Shown here one piece after another: positions 11,411-21,951 of a stretch of 64,000 nucleotides of DNA. The notes below the pieces were generated by a model that ran no database searches, had not been told where the DNA came from, and saw only the letters and a program-made list of their open reading frames with translations. The first letter of the stretch is position 1, and each line of letters opens with the position of its first letter. This DNA is from Adiantum capillus-veneris. Its lineage: Eukaryota > Streptophyta > Polypodiopsida > Polypodiales > Pteridaceae. The stretch covers positions 63,554,620 through 63,618,619 of the forward strand of contig CM043956.1 in assembly GCA_014529385.2 (NCBI GenBank). Reading direction: 5' to 3'. The translations under genes were made by a program, and so were the position numbers.

Positions 11411-12752
11411 TGCATAATCCTCTATGCTAGATCATCTAAGCTTCCCTCTCATGCTTATGATGAGTGCTAATTGATTTCCTTGCATTACATCTAATTTTTC
11501 ATTAATAATAGGATTGATTTGTTTGTATTTTGTGCTTGAATAATTGAGCTATTTATTCTCTTAATCCCTTCAAGTACTTGTGTGTGTGGGTAGAAATTAG
11601 AAAGAGCTTTCATTTGAGCCCACTCTTGCTCAATTTGGAGTCCATTTGAGCATTCTTCTCTCGGCCAAGCAACAGGAACATAAATAACACTCATCATTTG
11701 TGCTCCTCCGACAAGCGCTTATCTATTTGAGGAGGGCAAGGCCATGAGGTCAATACACATTACCTACTTTTGGATGGTGTGGTGGAATTCAAGTTAACCT
11801 TGCAATCGGCTTAAATTCATGAGTCAGGTCTGCAGGAGAGGTTTCATGCGCCATGGCCACCTTTCGGACTTGAGATGGGTGGTCAAGTGAGCTGAATAAG
11901 AAATTCGGGTCCGTAAGGGCCTGCACACACTCTCAACTTTGCATCCGGACGCCTATTTCCCACGGCCAGTAACTTAACTGAGCCTCGGCTCAGCAGAGGG
12001 CCATTCCCATAGGAGTCTGCAGGGAGTAAAAAAAAATTTCAACATTAAAAAAGGGCTACCAAGATTTTGCTCAACAGATTCCTATTTGAGCTACTCAAGT
12101 GCCATCATTGGGTAAATTTTGTGTGTGCTCACCTATCATGATAATGTCTTGTAAACACACAAAATCTAGCTATTTGTGCACCATGGACATGCCGTTTGTA
12201 AACGACTAGACACTGCCATTGAAAGCATGGTAATACCTCTCTTGTTGGCATTCATCACTAGCACAATCACCGATATGTATGCCATGCCTGCACCATATGA
12301 ATCAACCCCGAACAACTTGCTTGGATAGCTCTAGGCCGAGGGGAGGAGATGACAACAAAATTGAAGACCACAAAGACCAAGAAGAAGACACATTTGACCA
12401 CAATGACAAATTTGATAACAATATCAAAGCAAGCAAAGGAAGGGGGACCATCACTAGCACCAGTTGGTATTGAAGATGTTCTTCAAACACAACATTTTGA
12501 CTTTTATATTTGTCCACCAAATTTGACTTTGCTTTGTCCTACCACCTTGTTGATCACTATTCTCAAGGGGAGGAAACTTTGACGTCCTCAACCTGGTTGA
12601 AAATTCTCCAGGGAGGATATTTGACCTACCTACACCCTACTGGTACTAGTTCTCTAGGGGAGGTACACTACTTTGTGAGCCTATCTACATGGGAGCCTTA
12701 GACCCCACTAGAAGGACATTCGACTTTGTTCTCATACACAAAAGGGGAGGCT

Positions 12753-13152
12753 TGTTAGGATTTGTGCCTTGAACATACCTCCTCATGGGAAACATCTCTT
12801 CACACTGTGACTAGATACATTGAACCTTTGATTAGCTACTTTGCCTAGCTTTAGTATATGCTTGCATGCACTAGCTAATTTACACCTCTAGAGGTTGTCC
12901 AACACATCACTGATGATGTCACAAAGATGTCCTTTGATCTGCTCTATAAGAAAGTCCCTCTTATACTCACAACTAGCTTGAATCAATCAATCCTAGCACT
13001 CTATTTGCATATCTCTATTGTGTATGGTTAATTGCTCATTCTCCATTGCTTGTGGTGTGTGTGATTAGTGCTAATCACCTACATTATGCACACACAATGA
13101 ATGCTACACACACACACACACACACACACACACCTTAAACACTTACTCAACA
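12753..13152 (+). repeat. 3' LTR of element I
   Basis: Second copy of the LTR, 400 bases, with a longer (CA)n run at 13109-13132. It is preceded by the purine tract at about 12740-12750. Confidence 0.88.
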
Positions 13153-13290
13153 TGGTCATCTACCATTATGACAAATTCCTTGTTAGGATCCAAGGAAATA
13201 TGGGCTTCGTACTTGTTAGTCTTAAAGAAGGTCACAATATGCTTGAACATGAGAGAACCTATGTTCTAGCCTGTGGTATGGTCACACTGT
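13153..13290 (-). pseudogene. Element H: gag-region reading frame, part upstream of insertion I
   Basis: The minus strand reads an open segment with FKTNKYEAHISLDPNKEF and runs directly up to the edge of element I. The frame and sense carry on at 10934 on the other side, so the two parts were one before I inserted. The function of this N-terminal part is not recognised. Confidence 0.55.
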
Positions 13291-14295
13291 GAAAATTTTA
13301 CATTTCCAGCTCATTAGGTATTAATCACGATTAATAGCCTTTTGACCAACTTCACACTTTTTTCAACTTTGTGTGACAAAGAATTCTAAAGTACATTATT
13401 ATAAAACCTCTCAAGATTTTGCCCAATTTGGATTCAAATTAAAACTCTAACCTGTTAATTTTGTGTTGAAGAAGCAAAACTGTTGTTAGTATGAAATTTC
13501 ACTCCTTGATATTCCTTGCAAGAAAGGTTTGTGGTCTTTACCTGGTAGGGGTCTTGTGAAACTGAAGTCAATTTATGGGGTCCTGGCTATTAATCACGAT
13601 TAATAGCTTTTGGCTTGCAGAGATGGACTTTTCTGAACTTTTATCACCACTCAAGTTGCAACTCGATTGCAAGCAGAGTGTTTCAAAAGCTTTTGGTTAA
13701 TCAAACTCAAATTTACAAGCATAAACCATCAAGGAACTATTAATCTGAGTTTTGGTTAATCGTTAAAATCTTCTCATAGAGTTGGTTTTTTGGTTTGCCA
13801 AAACTTTCTTATGGCTTTCCCAAGATTAGTTATGGTCTGAAATCCTGATCTCTTTGGTTTTCCTAGCTTATCTGGAAAATTTCAGTCTTGAAGTCTCTAG
13901 AATTTTTGAAAGCAACTTCAATGATGTCGAATCAGAGAGTGACAAGGATGAAAAACCTCCTTTGACTCCTACTTTCCCTACTCCTAATCACATCAGCTGA
14001 AAGGTAGTGGAAAGTGTCCACTAACACTAGTTTTTCTTGTTTTTTTGCTTGAAAAGTGCATCAATCCATAGACTCTGACATCTTCTAAGATATCAACCAC
14101 TGAAAAACGACCTAATCTTAGCCTAAAGATTCTCGGAGAGCACGACTACTCCCAAGACACCTCTATACAGCTGAAGCTGACATATCTCAATCGTACGGTT
14201 CCTACATGATGAATTTGAACTCTAGGCAAACCTAGAAGAAGTCTCTAGACAATGTTATTAGAACTCAGAGGTTTTCTTTAGTTTAAGTCGCCTCG
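13291..14295 (-). other. Leader of element H, no gene seen
   Basis: About 1 kb between the primer site and the first recognisable coding part of H. It is AT-rich. TTAATCACGATTAATAG occurs twice (about 13320 and 13590). No open frame of note. Confidence 0.5.
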
Positions 14296-14313
14296 TCCCT
14301 GGCAACGACGCCA
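14296..14313 (-). other. Primer binding site of element H (tRNA-Asp type)
   Basis: The minus strand reads TGGCGTCGTTGCCAGGGA, close to the TGGCGCCGTTGCC primer sites of plant Athila-like elements that use tRNA-Asp. The lineage assignment is from memory of the family and not tested. Confidence 0.65.
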
Positions 14314-14319
14314 AAATTT

Positions 14320-15237
14320 TGGGCCCTCTACTTACCAAGCCTACTATCTTATTGCAATGATAGTGAGAACCACAAACATAAATGTCACACCATGGGACAG
14401 AGTCAATCCGACTAGTGCATGGAGGCTACGAGAGGTTTTTAGAATCTCAAAAAACACATACAATCCCTACTTATCCAAAAGGACACTCAACCGCATGTCA
14501 GGCAGAGAAATCTAGTTACGATACTGCAAGGAAACCTCATCATTTCACGAAGCAAACGAAGTCCAAACGAGACAAAACTTATAGAATGGGTATACAACAC
14601 CTAAGAGCACATTCCCATACAATCAAATCCCCCTTTTGGGCACTCACCAAATTCACGACTAATAGCTATAGGGCAAATTTGACCTAACCATTTTTGACCC
14701 CGAATGCACTTACTAGCTTAGCAATGATGCCCTATTGTCCCTCCTATGCATAAAATACAGATTTGATATGTAAAATGTGAGTTATGAGCAAATTTAGAGA
14801 GAGATTAGTTGTGAGAAACTTACAATGTTGTGTAGAGCTTTCACCTGCGAATGCAATGCAAGAATTGGCACTTAAAACAGACCATCCACGAGGGAGATAC
14901 GAGCTTCAAACGAAAGAGGGAGAATACACAATATTCTCTGTAAACGCGCATAGTTTCATTATCCAAAAAACTTGAAAAACCCTTACAAAAGTTGGCTTTT
15001 ATACCTTGCCATAAGGTTTTGGGTCAAAAATAAGGAATTGAAGGATCAAGAGTTACAATCTGGAAGCTCGCAGCCCCTCTGGAATAGACTCATAATTACA
15101 TTTTTAATAAAGTACTTGCTTCGGGAATCAATAAATTACAACGGCTCATGGCTATAAGTGTCTAGAGTGTATGAAAAATAAAAATATACATCCTCATTGT
15201 GTCTCCAGATCATCCTGTGTTAGCCAAGCTTCTAACA
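14320..15237 (-). repeat. 5' LTR of element H (about 0.92 kb)
   Basis: On the minus strand it starts TGTTAGAAGC and ends GGGCCCA a few bases before the primer site. A TATA box GGTATAAAAGCC lies at 14992-15003 on the minus strand. No partner LTR is seen in the window. Confidence 0.55.
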
Positions 15238-17040
15238 GAAAACAAAAGACTTAGCTTTAATTGCTATAGGCAAAGGTCTCCATAGCCACGACTATTGTAT
15301 ACCCAACATCAAGCCATAGATTTGATACCACTGCAACAACAACAGCATAGAAAACATGCAATATATATGTAATAGCAGAATGCACAAAACAAAAACCATA
15401 CATGGATACTTGCAACGATGATCTGTGAGACATGCGAAGCATATGCGTGGAAAGCGGGAGAGTGAGAGCAACATGCACACCTCATAGAGCGGAGTGCTAT
15501 GCATGCATGTGATCAAGAGGATATGAGGTAGAGGTAAGAGGAGAAGAGGGACACGAAGACTAGGCACAATCTCCCCTCGTACATAAGTGAGCTTTGTCCT
15601 TTGGCACACATTTGATTGATAGATGTTGATTTAAGCTCAAAACTAATACAATCCACTTGGGTGTTAAAAATAGGAATTATCCTTAGACTATACTTATAAA
15701 ATAAATAGAACCTGTCTAATAACAATAGGGGTACTCTATCTGCATCGATATGATTGTAGCCATTGCCAACATGTCTTGCACCTAGACACTTACTAATCTA
15801 CTAAACCACAACATCACACGATGTGGTCATACTAGATATATCAATCTTCATTGCATCATCAGTAAGATCAATTCCAAATAAACATATAACAATCTTTAAA
15901 ATATTCATTTCCATTACACCTACAATGGAGGAGAATCATATCATGACCCTTTACCACTGCAGGAGATTCAAGTACACAAGGGAAGTTTTCACCCTCTATG
16001 GTTTCCATAACCAGGTGAGGACTATGGCACCTTACCTTTATATTGTGTAAATGTTTTCCCTTTTTTGGGGTACAAGACTCTGGTGCTCATATTTTCATGA
16101 CATTTTGAAAACCATGTATGCAAGTTTTTATTACAATTGACATATCTAACTCCCAAGTTTTCTGATCTTGTGAGGTTTATTAAACTCTTTAAAATGCTTG
16201 GGATCAACCTACAACACAAAAATTGGATTATCTCTACACTTCCTTTGAAACAGAACATATTCAATGACGATTCACAAGTGGATCCTTATAAATTGTTGGT
16301 GAGAATTGGTGGAAACAATTTCTTTCTTTTGCGAGGCAATCTTCTATTTGTCAACAAACACGTGACCTTGTAAAAATATTGGTGGATTTGGTTGAAGGAA
16401 GTGATACACTTGTAGATCTTGCTTAATGAGATTGATTATGGTTGTAAAACATAGATATCATGTTTGAATGATCACTTTTTGTGACTAAGATAGACCAGCC
16501 TTGCAGCTTGGTGGTGTCCCACTGTGACTCTCACCCAAAATGCAAACGGTGGGTGGTCATACAGTGGCCCGTCACACTTGTTGGAACAAGGCTAAAATTT
16601 GCACTTTTTTCCTAACAATTCTACTTTGGCCAAATGGGCCTGACATTTGGGTATTTCATTTTCTTGTCATAGCTTAGCTTCATTTGATAAACGTTGATGT
16701 GACCATTTTTGAAGGTGACCAAGCTTTTCAAAAGATTGTCGTGCAAGCATGGTTGGGCATTTGACAAGAGATGGCGGGCCAAAAACAATGGTTTACATTG
16801 CCTACATGGGCACGACATATCAACATGGGTGCCAATGGTGGCAGGTGGGATCAATGGTTCCCATTAGTTGAGGGTGATGGGTTGGTTTTGCATCCTTGAT
16901 CCCATATGAATATCTAAGTGAAGGTTATGTGAACCCAATAAAGTGAACATTGAGGGAACTCACTGTGAACACCATGTGAATGCCATGTGAACACTAAGAG
17001 AAATGCCAGAGTGGTGTGAGCAAAGTGATCCCAAAGTGAA
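15238..17040. other. Stretch without recognised gene
   Basis: Only short, unconvincing open frames occur. GATACCAC near 15331 resembles a worn initiator-Met primer site on the minus strand, so 15240-15800 may include an old LTR. Around 16900-17080 the phrase CCATGTGAA/AGTGAAC recurs in a loose tandem pattern. I cannot name anything else here. Confidence 0.5.
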
Positions 17041-17059
17041 GTCTTATGAATCAAAATGA

Positions 17060-17330
17060 ACACCATGTGAACTCATGTCTGCCATTTTTTCGATACCATT
17101 GCATATTCGCGGTGGTAGGGCCTCCTCAACACTAAGTAACACGGGGTCTTTATGACCCATGGGTGGCGGTATCAACGATTGTTGGCCGTCGCGAGAATCT
17201 CTAGGCAGATGGACAGCCCAACAAAAATGGACGCCCGCCTTGCAGCCACACGAATCTAACCCAACACCTCCCACTTGCAAGGCTGATAACCTAACCACCT
17301 CACACGCGCGTATCATGTGCCAAGGGTGGC
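17060..17330 (-). repeat. tRNA-derived SINE-like unit
   Basis: The minus strand contains a pol III-like head: GAGGTGGTTAGG at about 17290-17301 resembles an A box within a tRNA D-arm, and GGGTTAGATTC at 17252-17262 resembles a B box, spaced about 38 bases. A non-tRNA body follows with GTGTTACTTAGTG. A related body fragment (GTGTTACTCAGTG) lies on the plus strand at 17480-17530, which suggests two copies in opposite directions. No poly-A or T tail or target duplication was identified. Confidence 0.5.
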
Positions 17331-17576
17331 AAACATAACGTTTATTACTAAACTTGGACGTGCATCTTCCCTTGTCCTTGTTTACTAATTGTGTCCTTGT
17401 TTACTTTTTGCTGATCGGACACTGCAGCACATTCGTGACTCTCACCTGCAATTTCCCACCGTGGATACCATGGAGACCCTGTGTTACTCAGTGGTGAGGG
17501 TAGGGCCTTTGGAGTGGGTTCAAATACGGAGGGGCCCGAATCCCGATCGATGCACACACCTTCACAAGTTACAAAG

Positions 17577-18013
17577 AAGGGAAAATTACCAAAATACCCC
17601 TCTAATTTGTGGAAATTCCCAAAATACCCTTGTGTCTGTTTTGGGTGGATTGCTCTAGCTTTTTTTAGAGTTTATTCCTTTGACAATTGAGATCCATTTT
17701 TGACTGCTTAACACAATTTTTAATGAAATAGCTAGCAAAAAAGGGCATTTCTCTCTAAAACCTACATAACCAGCTCAAATTCTAGTTTTAACATCTTACA
17801 ATGATAGACAATCAATCTTCTTATGAAAAGTTTTTTTTTTTTTTGTCTTTGGAGATGTTTATTCTTCTAACCAGGGGTATTTGGGACTTTTGGAATATTT
17901 GAAGGGCAATTTGGGAATTTTTGACAAAATAGGGGGTTATTTTCGGAAATTTTCAAATTTGAGGGGTATTTTGGGAATTTCCACAAATTAGAGGGTATTT
18001 TGGTAATTTTCCC
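17577..18013. mobile_element. MITE with about 50-bp terminal inverted repeats
   Basis: The left end GGGAAAATTACCAAAATACC (from 17579) and the following bases to about 17632 are mirrored at 17963-18013. The element is flanked by TACAAAG on both sides (17570-17576 and 18014-18020), a 7-base match, or 7 of 9 if a 9-base duplication is assumed. No coding capacity. The right half carries several extra copies of the GGTATTTTGGGAATTT motif. Size and long inverted repeats fit a Mutator- or hAT-type MITE; the superfamily is not settled. Confidence 0.85.
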
Positions 18014-18064
18014 TACAAAGTTTCGCATTCTTTGAGCTGACGTAGTTCAACGTACGCGAGCAGC

Positions 18065-18137
18065 ATGTTGCAATGGATGGGAGGAGGACGACGCAAAGTG
18101 AAAACGGTGCAGAGTCCCTCATTTTACTCTTATGTGT

Positions 18138-18206
<69 letters not shown>

Positions 18207-18562
18207 TTGCATGCCTAAATGCTTACTCTTTTGCATGCAGACTAAGAAATCCATTCAAGCCAGGTACTGGGTGTCGGTATCCTGCCGTTTGTTTCCATGA
18301 TACTTAACTGATTCGGCTTGGACAATAATTTCACGTGAAATCCAGGCAGCATCAGTTTTTTGAGCAAAGAAGACAACAGTTTAGGTCTCAAGCAGTGCAA
18401 GAGCCAAACTCGGATAAGTTCTCTCGGCAACAAGAGCATATCTACTCTTTGGATATTGCCAGCTTGAAAAATCTTTCTCAACTTGCACAATTGAATGCAA
18501 ATAATCAACCTGAAGGCTCCAAAAGTCTGTCATTTGTTCCACACAAACCTGGTATGATCTAA
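18065..18562 (+). pseudogene. Possible 5' fragment of a conserved plant gene (two exons)
   Basis: An ATG at 18065 opens MLQWMGGGRRKVKT, followed by a possible GT donor near 18107. After a 200-base interval holding a CA/GA microsatellite, a second open segment at about 18335-18551 reads SRQHQFFEQRRQQ and later EHIYSLDIASLKNLSQLAQL, ending at a GT (18552). The pattern M-L-Q-W-M-G-G-x-R-R-K then FEQR(R/K)RQQ then SLDI-L-NLS resembles uncharacterised plant proteins I have seen, but I cannot name the family. No further exons are found before copia sequence at 18980, so this is a truncated gene or a captured fragment. It is not retroelement-like. Confidence 0.42.
18138..18203. repeat. (CA)n(GA)n compound microsatellite
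   Basis: About 7 CA units followed by about 26 GA units, inside the presumed intron of the gene fragment at 18065-18562. Confidence 0.97.
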
Positions 18563-18979
18563 TGGGGATTTATAGACATAGCTTGCTTCGACTTAAGAAG
18601 GGGCTCTTCTGATAGATTTTATCTAACAGTGCTTAGAAGGATTTTAGCTCGAGAATTTTTTTTCTTGGTTAAAACATATGCAGCATAATCATTTAAACCC
18701 TATTGTAAAAATATCTCCATGACAAATGTTTTTGTCCAACGATGTACATGATATATGCATTTAAGAGTACAATGCAAGAGGCAACGTTCTGAACTTTGAA
18801 CGTTTAGTTTGAGAGTGTTAGACCATAGCATTATTTTCCTAGAGTTGGTGTTGCTACCTCACTTTGAAGGTTTTTATTTATATTTGTTTCCTTTCATCCT
18901 TGTGCTTGAAGAAGCAATTGGGGAGATTAGTTGAAGCTAACTCTGGTTCTTAAACTTCATACTCTGAAACTCCCTCGGT
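18563..18979. other. Stretch without recognised gene
   Basis: AT-rich sequence between the gene fragment and the copia RT remnant; nothing recognised. Confidence 0.5.
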
Positions 18980-20097
18980 AAGAGAAGCTGGTGTGTAAGC
19001 TTAAGAGAAGCCTTTATGGTTTGAAGCAAGCACCTTGGGAAATCTAAGGTTCAAAAGGTAAAGCCATCCAATCTAGACATCTACGCTAATATCATAAGTT
19101 TGATGCTTTTATGAAGTCTCAAAGGTATGGGTGGAGCAAGATTGATCCTTGCCTCTACACGAAGAAAGCTATAGATGGTAGTCTTTTGATCTTGATCCTA
19201 TATATGGATGATATGCTCATCGTTTGGAAGAACAATCTTGAGGTAGATGCATTGAAGTCGAAGTTGCATGAGAACTTTGACGTGAAGGATTTGGGTGAAG
19301 CAAACCATATTTTTGGCATACATAGAGAGGTGGAAGAAGGTTCTTTACTTATCTAAGCTTAAGCAAAGCCTTTATAATCTGAAGGAGGTACCACGGAAAT
19401 GGTATCAAGTTTGACTATGATGCCTTAATGAAGTATCAAGGGTTTAGGGCCTAGGCACAACGAAATTGATCATTGTCTCTGTACGAAGAAAGCTTCTTGA
19501 TTTGATCATGTATGTGGATAATATGCTCATCACTCAGAAGAACAGTCTTGAGTTGGATGCATTCAAGTCGAAGTTGCATGAAAACGTTGACATGAAGGTT
19601 TTGGAACTGTCTTGAGTTGGATGCATTGAAGTCGAAGTTGCATGAAAACGTTGACATGAAGGATTTGGATGAAGCAAACCATAGACTTGACATTTTCAAT
19701 ACATGTAGCAGGTTGAAGAAGGTTCTTTATTTGTCATAGGAAGAGTACATTTTTTGCGTACTGAAGCGTTTCAATATGGAGGGGGGAGCTTATTTTTACT
19801 TCATTGCCTCCCATATGTGAAACTGAGCCAAGATGATTGTCTCAAATCTAATGAGGAAAGACTGAGATGGCCTAGATTTCTTATGCTTCCGTCGTTGGTT
19901 CTTTGATGTATGATGTGATTGGGACTTGTGCAAACAGTGCAGTGAAAAATTAATGAGATATTTGAATGATAAGAAAGAGTTGTACATTGGATTTGGACAT
20001 GAAGGCACATGTGTAGGTATATGGATGCAAATTATGTGGGAAATGTAGAGAACAGAAGGTCTACATGAGGCTATGTCTTTACATGCATTGGTAGTTT
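18980..20097 (+). pseudogene. Decayed Ty1/copia reverse transcriptase and RNase H
   Basis: KRSLYGLKQAPW at about 18995 and CLYTKKAIDG ... LYMDDMLIVWKNNLEVDALK at 19111-19356 are copia RT motifs (YxDD present as YMDD). A second, more damaged copy of the same RT region follows at about 19355-19720 (the DD is DN there), including a 64-bp tandem duplication. RNase H traces follow: YASVVGSLMYDVIGTC near 19890, RYLNDKKELYIGFG near 19950, and YMDANYVGNVENRRST with a stop near 20030. No LTR, integrase or gag was found. Confidence 0.8.
19547..19674 (+). repeat. 64-bp tandem duplication in copia RT
   Basis: CTTGAGTTGGATGCATT and the following bases start at 19547 and again at 19611 with few differences. 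The copies lie within the decayed RT. Confidence 0.85.
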
Positions 20098-20378
20098 CAC
20101 GACGATCTTATTTGCAAGATTGTACGCCTATAAGTGGTAAGCCACTAGTAAACTGTAAATTAGCAAATGCACAAATGAACTTGAAAACTGAAACAATTCA
20201 ACTTTAGAAACACATGTTGTCAAGACACGGAGTGGCAGAATTTCGCTCCTAGTGGCAATGGCCCCAACGTCTGGACTCTGGCGTCTCTTACGGTACTTCT
20301 TTTATATCAATAATCCACATAGTTACAACTGCCCACCAATTGCAAGGGAGTAGCTTTGCAAGTGTGCAACCATGCACT
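20098..20378 (-). repeat. LTR remnant related to elements C and D
   Basis: On the minus strand AAGTACCGTAAGAGACGCCAG and GGGGCCATTGCCACTAGG parallel the C/D LTR stretch around GAAATACCGAAAGGGGCGC and GGGGCCAATATCTCTAGG, followed by a GTGTCTTGACAA counterpart of the primer-side end. It is cut on the right by element B-outer. Low similarity, so the ends are approximate. Confidence 0.45.
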
Positions 20379-20670
20379 TGTCACGTGACACATCCAACCC
20401 TATGTGTCCGTGGACAAGCTACAGCATGACCAGGGTTCAGTTCAGTCAAGTCATTCTAGAATAGGAAGTGATATGGCACATTTGTGAGTCTGTTCGCAGA
20501 CTGTGCATGTCCAGGCTGGTTGCACACAACATGATCATAAGCATTCCCATCAAAATCCATCAGGGGAATTTTCCAATGCATTTAACCTATTTTCCCTATT
20601 TTTGACATTTTTCACTTATTATTTTCAGTGACTTTTGTTGGAAAGTAGGTAGGGCAAATTGAGTAAATTT

Positions 20671-20680
20671 GTATATAAGC
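20671..20680 (+). promoter_or_regulatory. TATA box in the B-family LTR
   Basis: GTATATAAGC, present at the same LTR position in all five family LTRs, including on the minus strand in B-inner. It lies about 290 bases into the LTR, which fits the U3/R boundary. Confidence 0.65.
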
Positions 20681-21416
20681 AAACCTAGGCTAGCACTAAT
20701 TGGCAGAAGAGGCAGCAGGAGCACCTTGCTCAACAGGCAACTTCTCAGCAAGATCCCCCCTTGGTGGCGTTTTCCCTCCAAGCAAGACACCCCTTCACCT
20801 AGCCTTTTTCATCAGCAAGTCACCATCGCCAACAGATTCCAGTACTTGGCGTTTTCAGCCATAGCTTCATCGCCAAGTCTTCTCAGCCCTAGCGTTTTTC
20901 ATCTAGACTTCATCGCAAGACCACCTCAGCCCTGGCGTTTTCCAGAGCCCCCAAATCACCCCCTTGTCTAGCGTTTTCAGCCTCACCGAGCATCAACATT
21001 TTCAGCGGTTGGACAACCTAAAACCAATGATTTTCAGCCAACAGAAATCAGCCCAAATCATCGTTTTTGATTCCAGCAAATTTCAGCCAGTAGCGTTTTT
21101 GGACAGCAGTGAAATTGCGTCAGATTAGATTTCAGCCAGTGGCGTTTTTGGACAGCAGTGAATTTGCATCAGTTTTCAGCCTTAGTGTCGATCTCGTCAT
21201 CCCCGTCGACCTCGACACAGCCTAGAATTGCATCAGTCCACAGTCATCCACTTGTACGAGTTTGTGCAATCAATAGTAGACCACTACGTCTCTGGTGTCG
21301 TATTCTCTTCTCTCTCTATCTCTCAGTCTCATACACTTTCACTCATAGTGTCCATTCACTTTGTTCGTATCCATTGCACTCTCTCATTAAGAACGGAAGG
21401 CTCTCCCTTCCATAAG

Positions 21417-21422
21417 AATAAA
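21417..21422 (+). promoter_or_regulatory. Polyadenylation signal in B LTR
   Basis: AATAAA about 75 bases before the LTR end, conserved in the plus-strand 3' LTR near 31755. Confidence 0.4.
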
Positions 21423-21495
21423 AAGGAACCTTGAGTATAGTTCGGAGCACTCATCTTGAGCAAAGTTCAAACATTCATTCCGCTGCACCTTACAT

Positions 21496-21507
21496 TGGTA
21501 TCAGAGC
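21496..21507 (+). other. Primer binding site of B-outer
   Basis: TGGTATCAGAGC one base after the LTR end; initiator-Met-tRNA type. Confidence 0.88.
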
Positions 21508-21951
21508 TTTGGCAGTGTTCTGTATCACTCAAGGAAAGAACCACAAGAATTTTTTTGCTTGTTGCGGTCGCACGAACCCAAGTTCAGTTGGGCGTGTCAA
21601 TTCCTAATGGTGTTTTTGAAGAGTGACAGGAAACCCAGGAAAGAAGGGCTTGTCCCGTCTCCCCTTGTGCCTCTTTTCACTCATTGAGAGCGGACCGTGC
21701 ACTTAGCGGCAGGCCAATCGACGTGAGGTGGGAAAAAGCAACCTTGGTGTGAGCGCAAGGCCGCCAAGGGGTGCGCCCGCGGAAAAGAGCAGAACTCAGG
21801 TGAAGAGAAGATCCTTCTCAAACACAGATTGCAAGCAAAAGAAGACCCTCCAAGAACCTCAAGAACTCAAGACCCTCAAGAACCCAAGAACCCAAGACCC
21901 GCAAGAACCCAAGTTACTCGAGAACTTAAGAACCAAAGATCATAGTGCATG

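Larger units (their letters stand above)
10935..13152 (+). mobile_element. Element I: small LTR retrotransposon without pol (2.2 kb)
   Basis: Two direct LTRs (10935-11323 and 12753-13152) start TGTTAGGATTTGTGCC and end CTCAACA. The first is followed by primer site TGGTATCAGAGCC at 11327 and the second is preceded by a purine tract AAAAGGGGAGG. Flanks are TGGTA (10930-10934) and TGGTC (13153-13157), a target duplication with one change. The 1.4-kb interior has short open frames but no recognised gag or pol motif, so it is non-autonomous (TRIM/LARD-like). It splits the element H reading frame. Confidence 0.85.
20379..21494 (+). repeat. 5' LTR of B-outer
   Basis: 1116 bases, TGTCACG...CTTACA. 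TATA-type box GTATATAAGC at 20671-20680 and AATAAA at 21417-21422. The middle (about 20755-21180) repeats GCGTTTTCAGCC/GCGTTTTTGG phrases. It lacks a palindrome of about 22 bp that other family copies carry. Confidence 0.93.

Noticed and set aside
15240-15800. Possible minus-strand copia LTR with primer site at 15331
   Set aside because: GATACCAC is too short and diverged a match, and no partner LTR or boundary could be found.
20659-20990. Plus-strand frame of about 100 codons in B LTRs (also near 30970)
   Set aside because: It lies in the GCGTTTT repeat zone of the LTR, is conserved only by LTR copying, and is not kept open in the other LTRs of the family.
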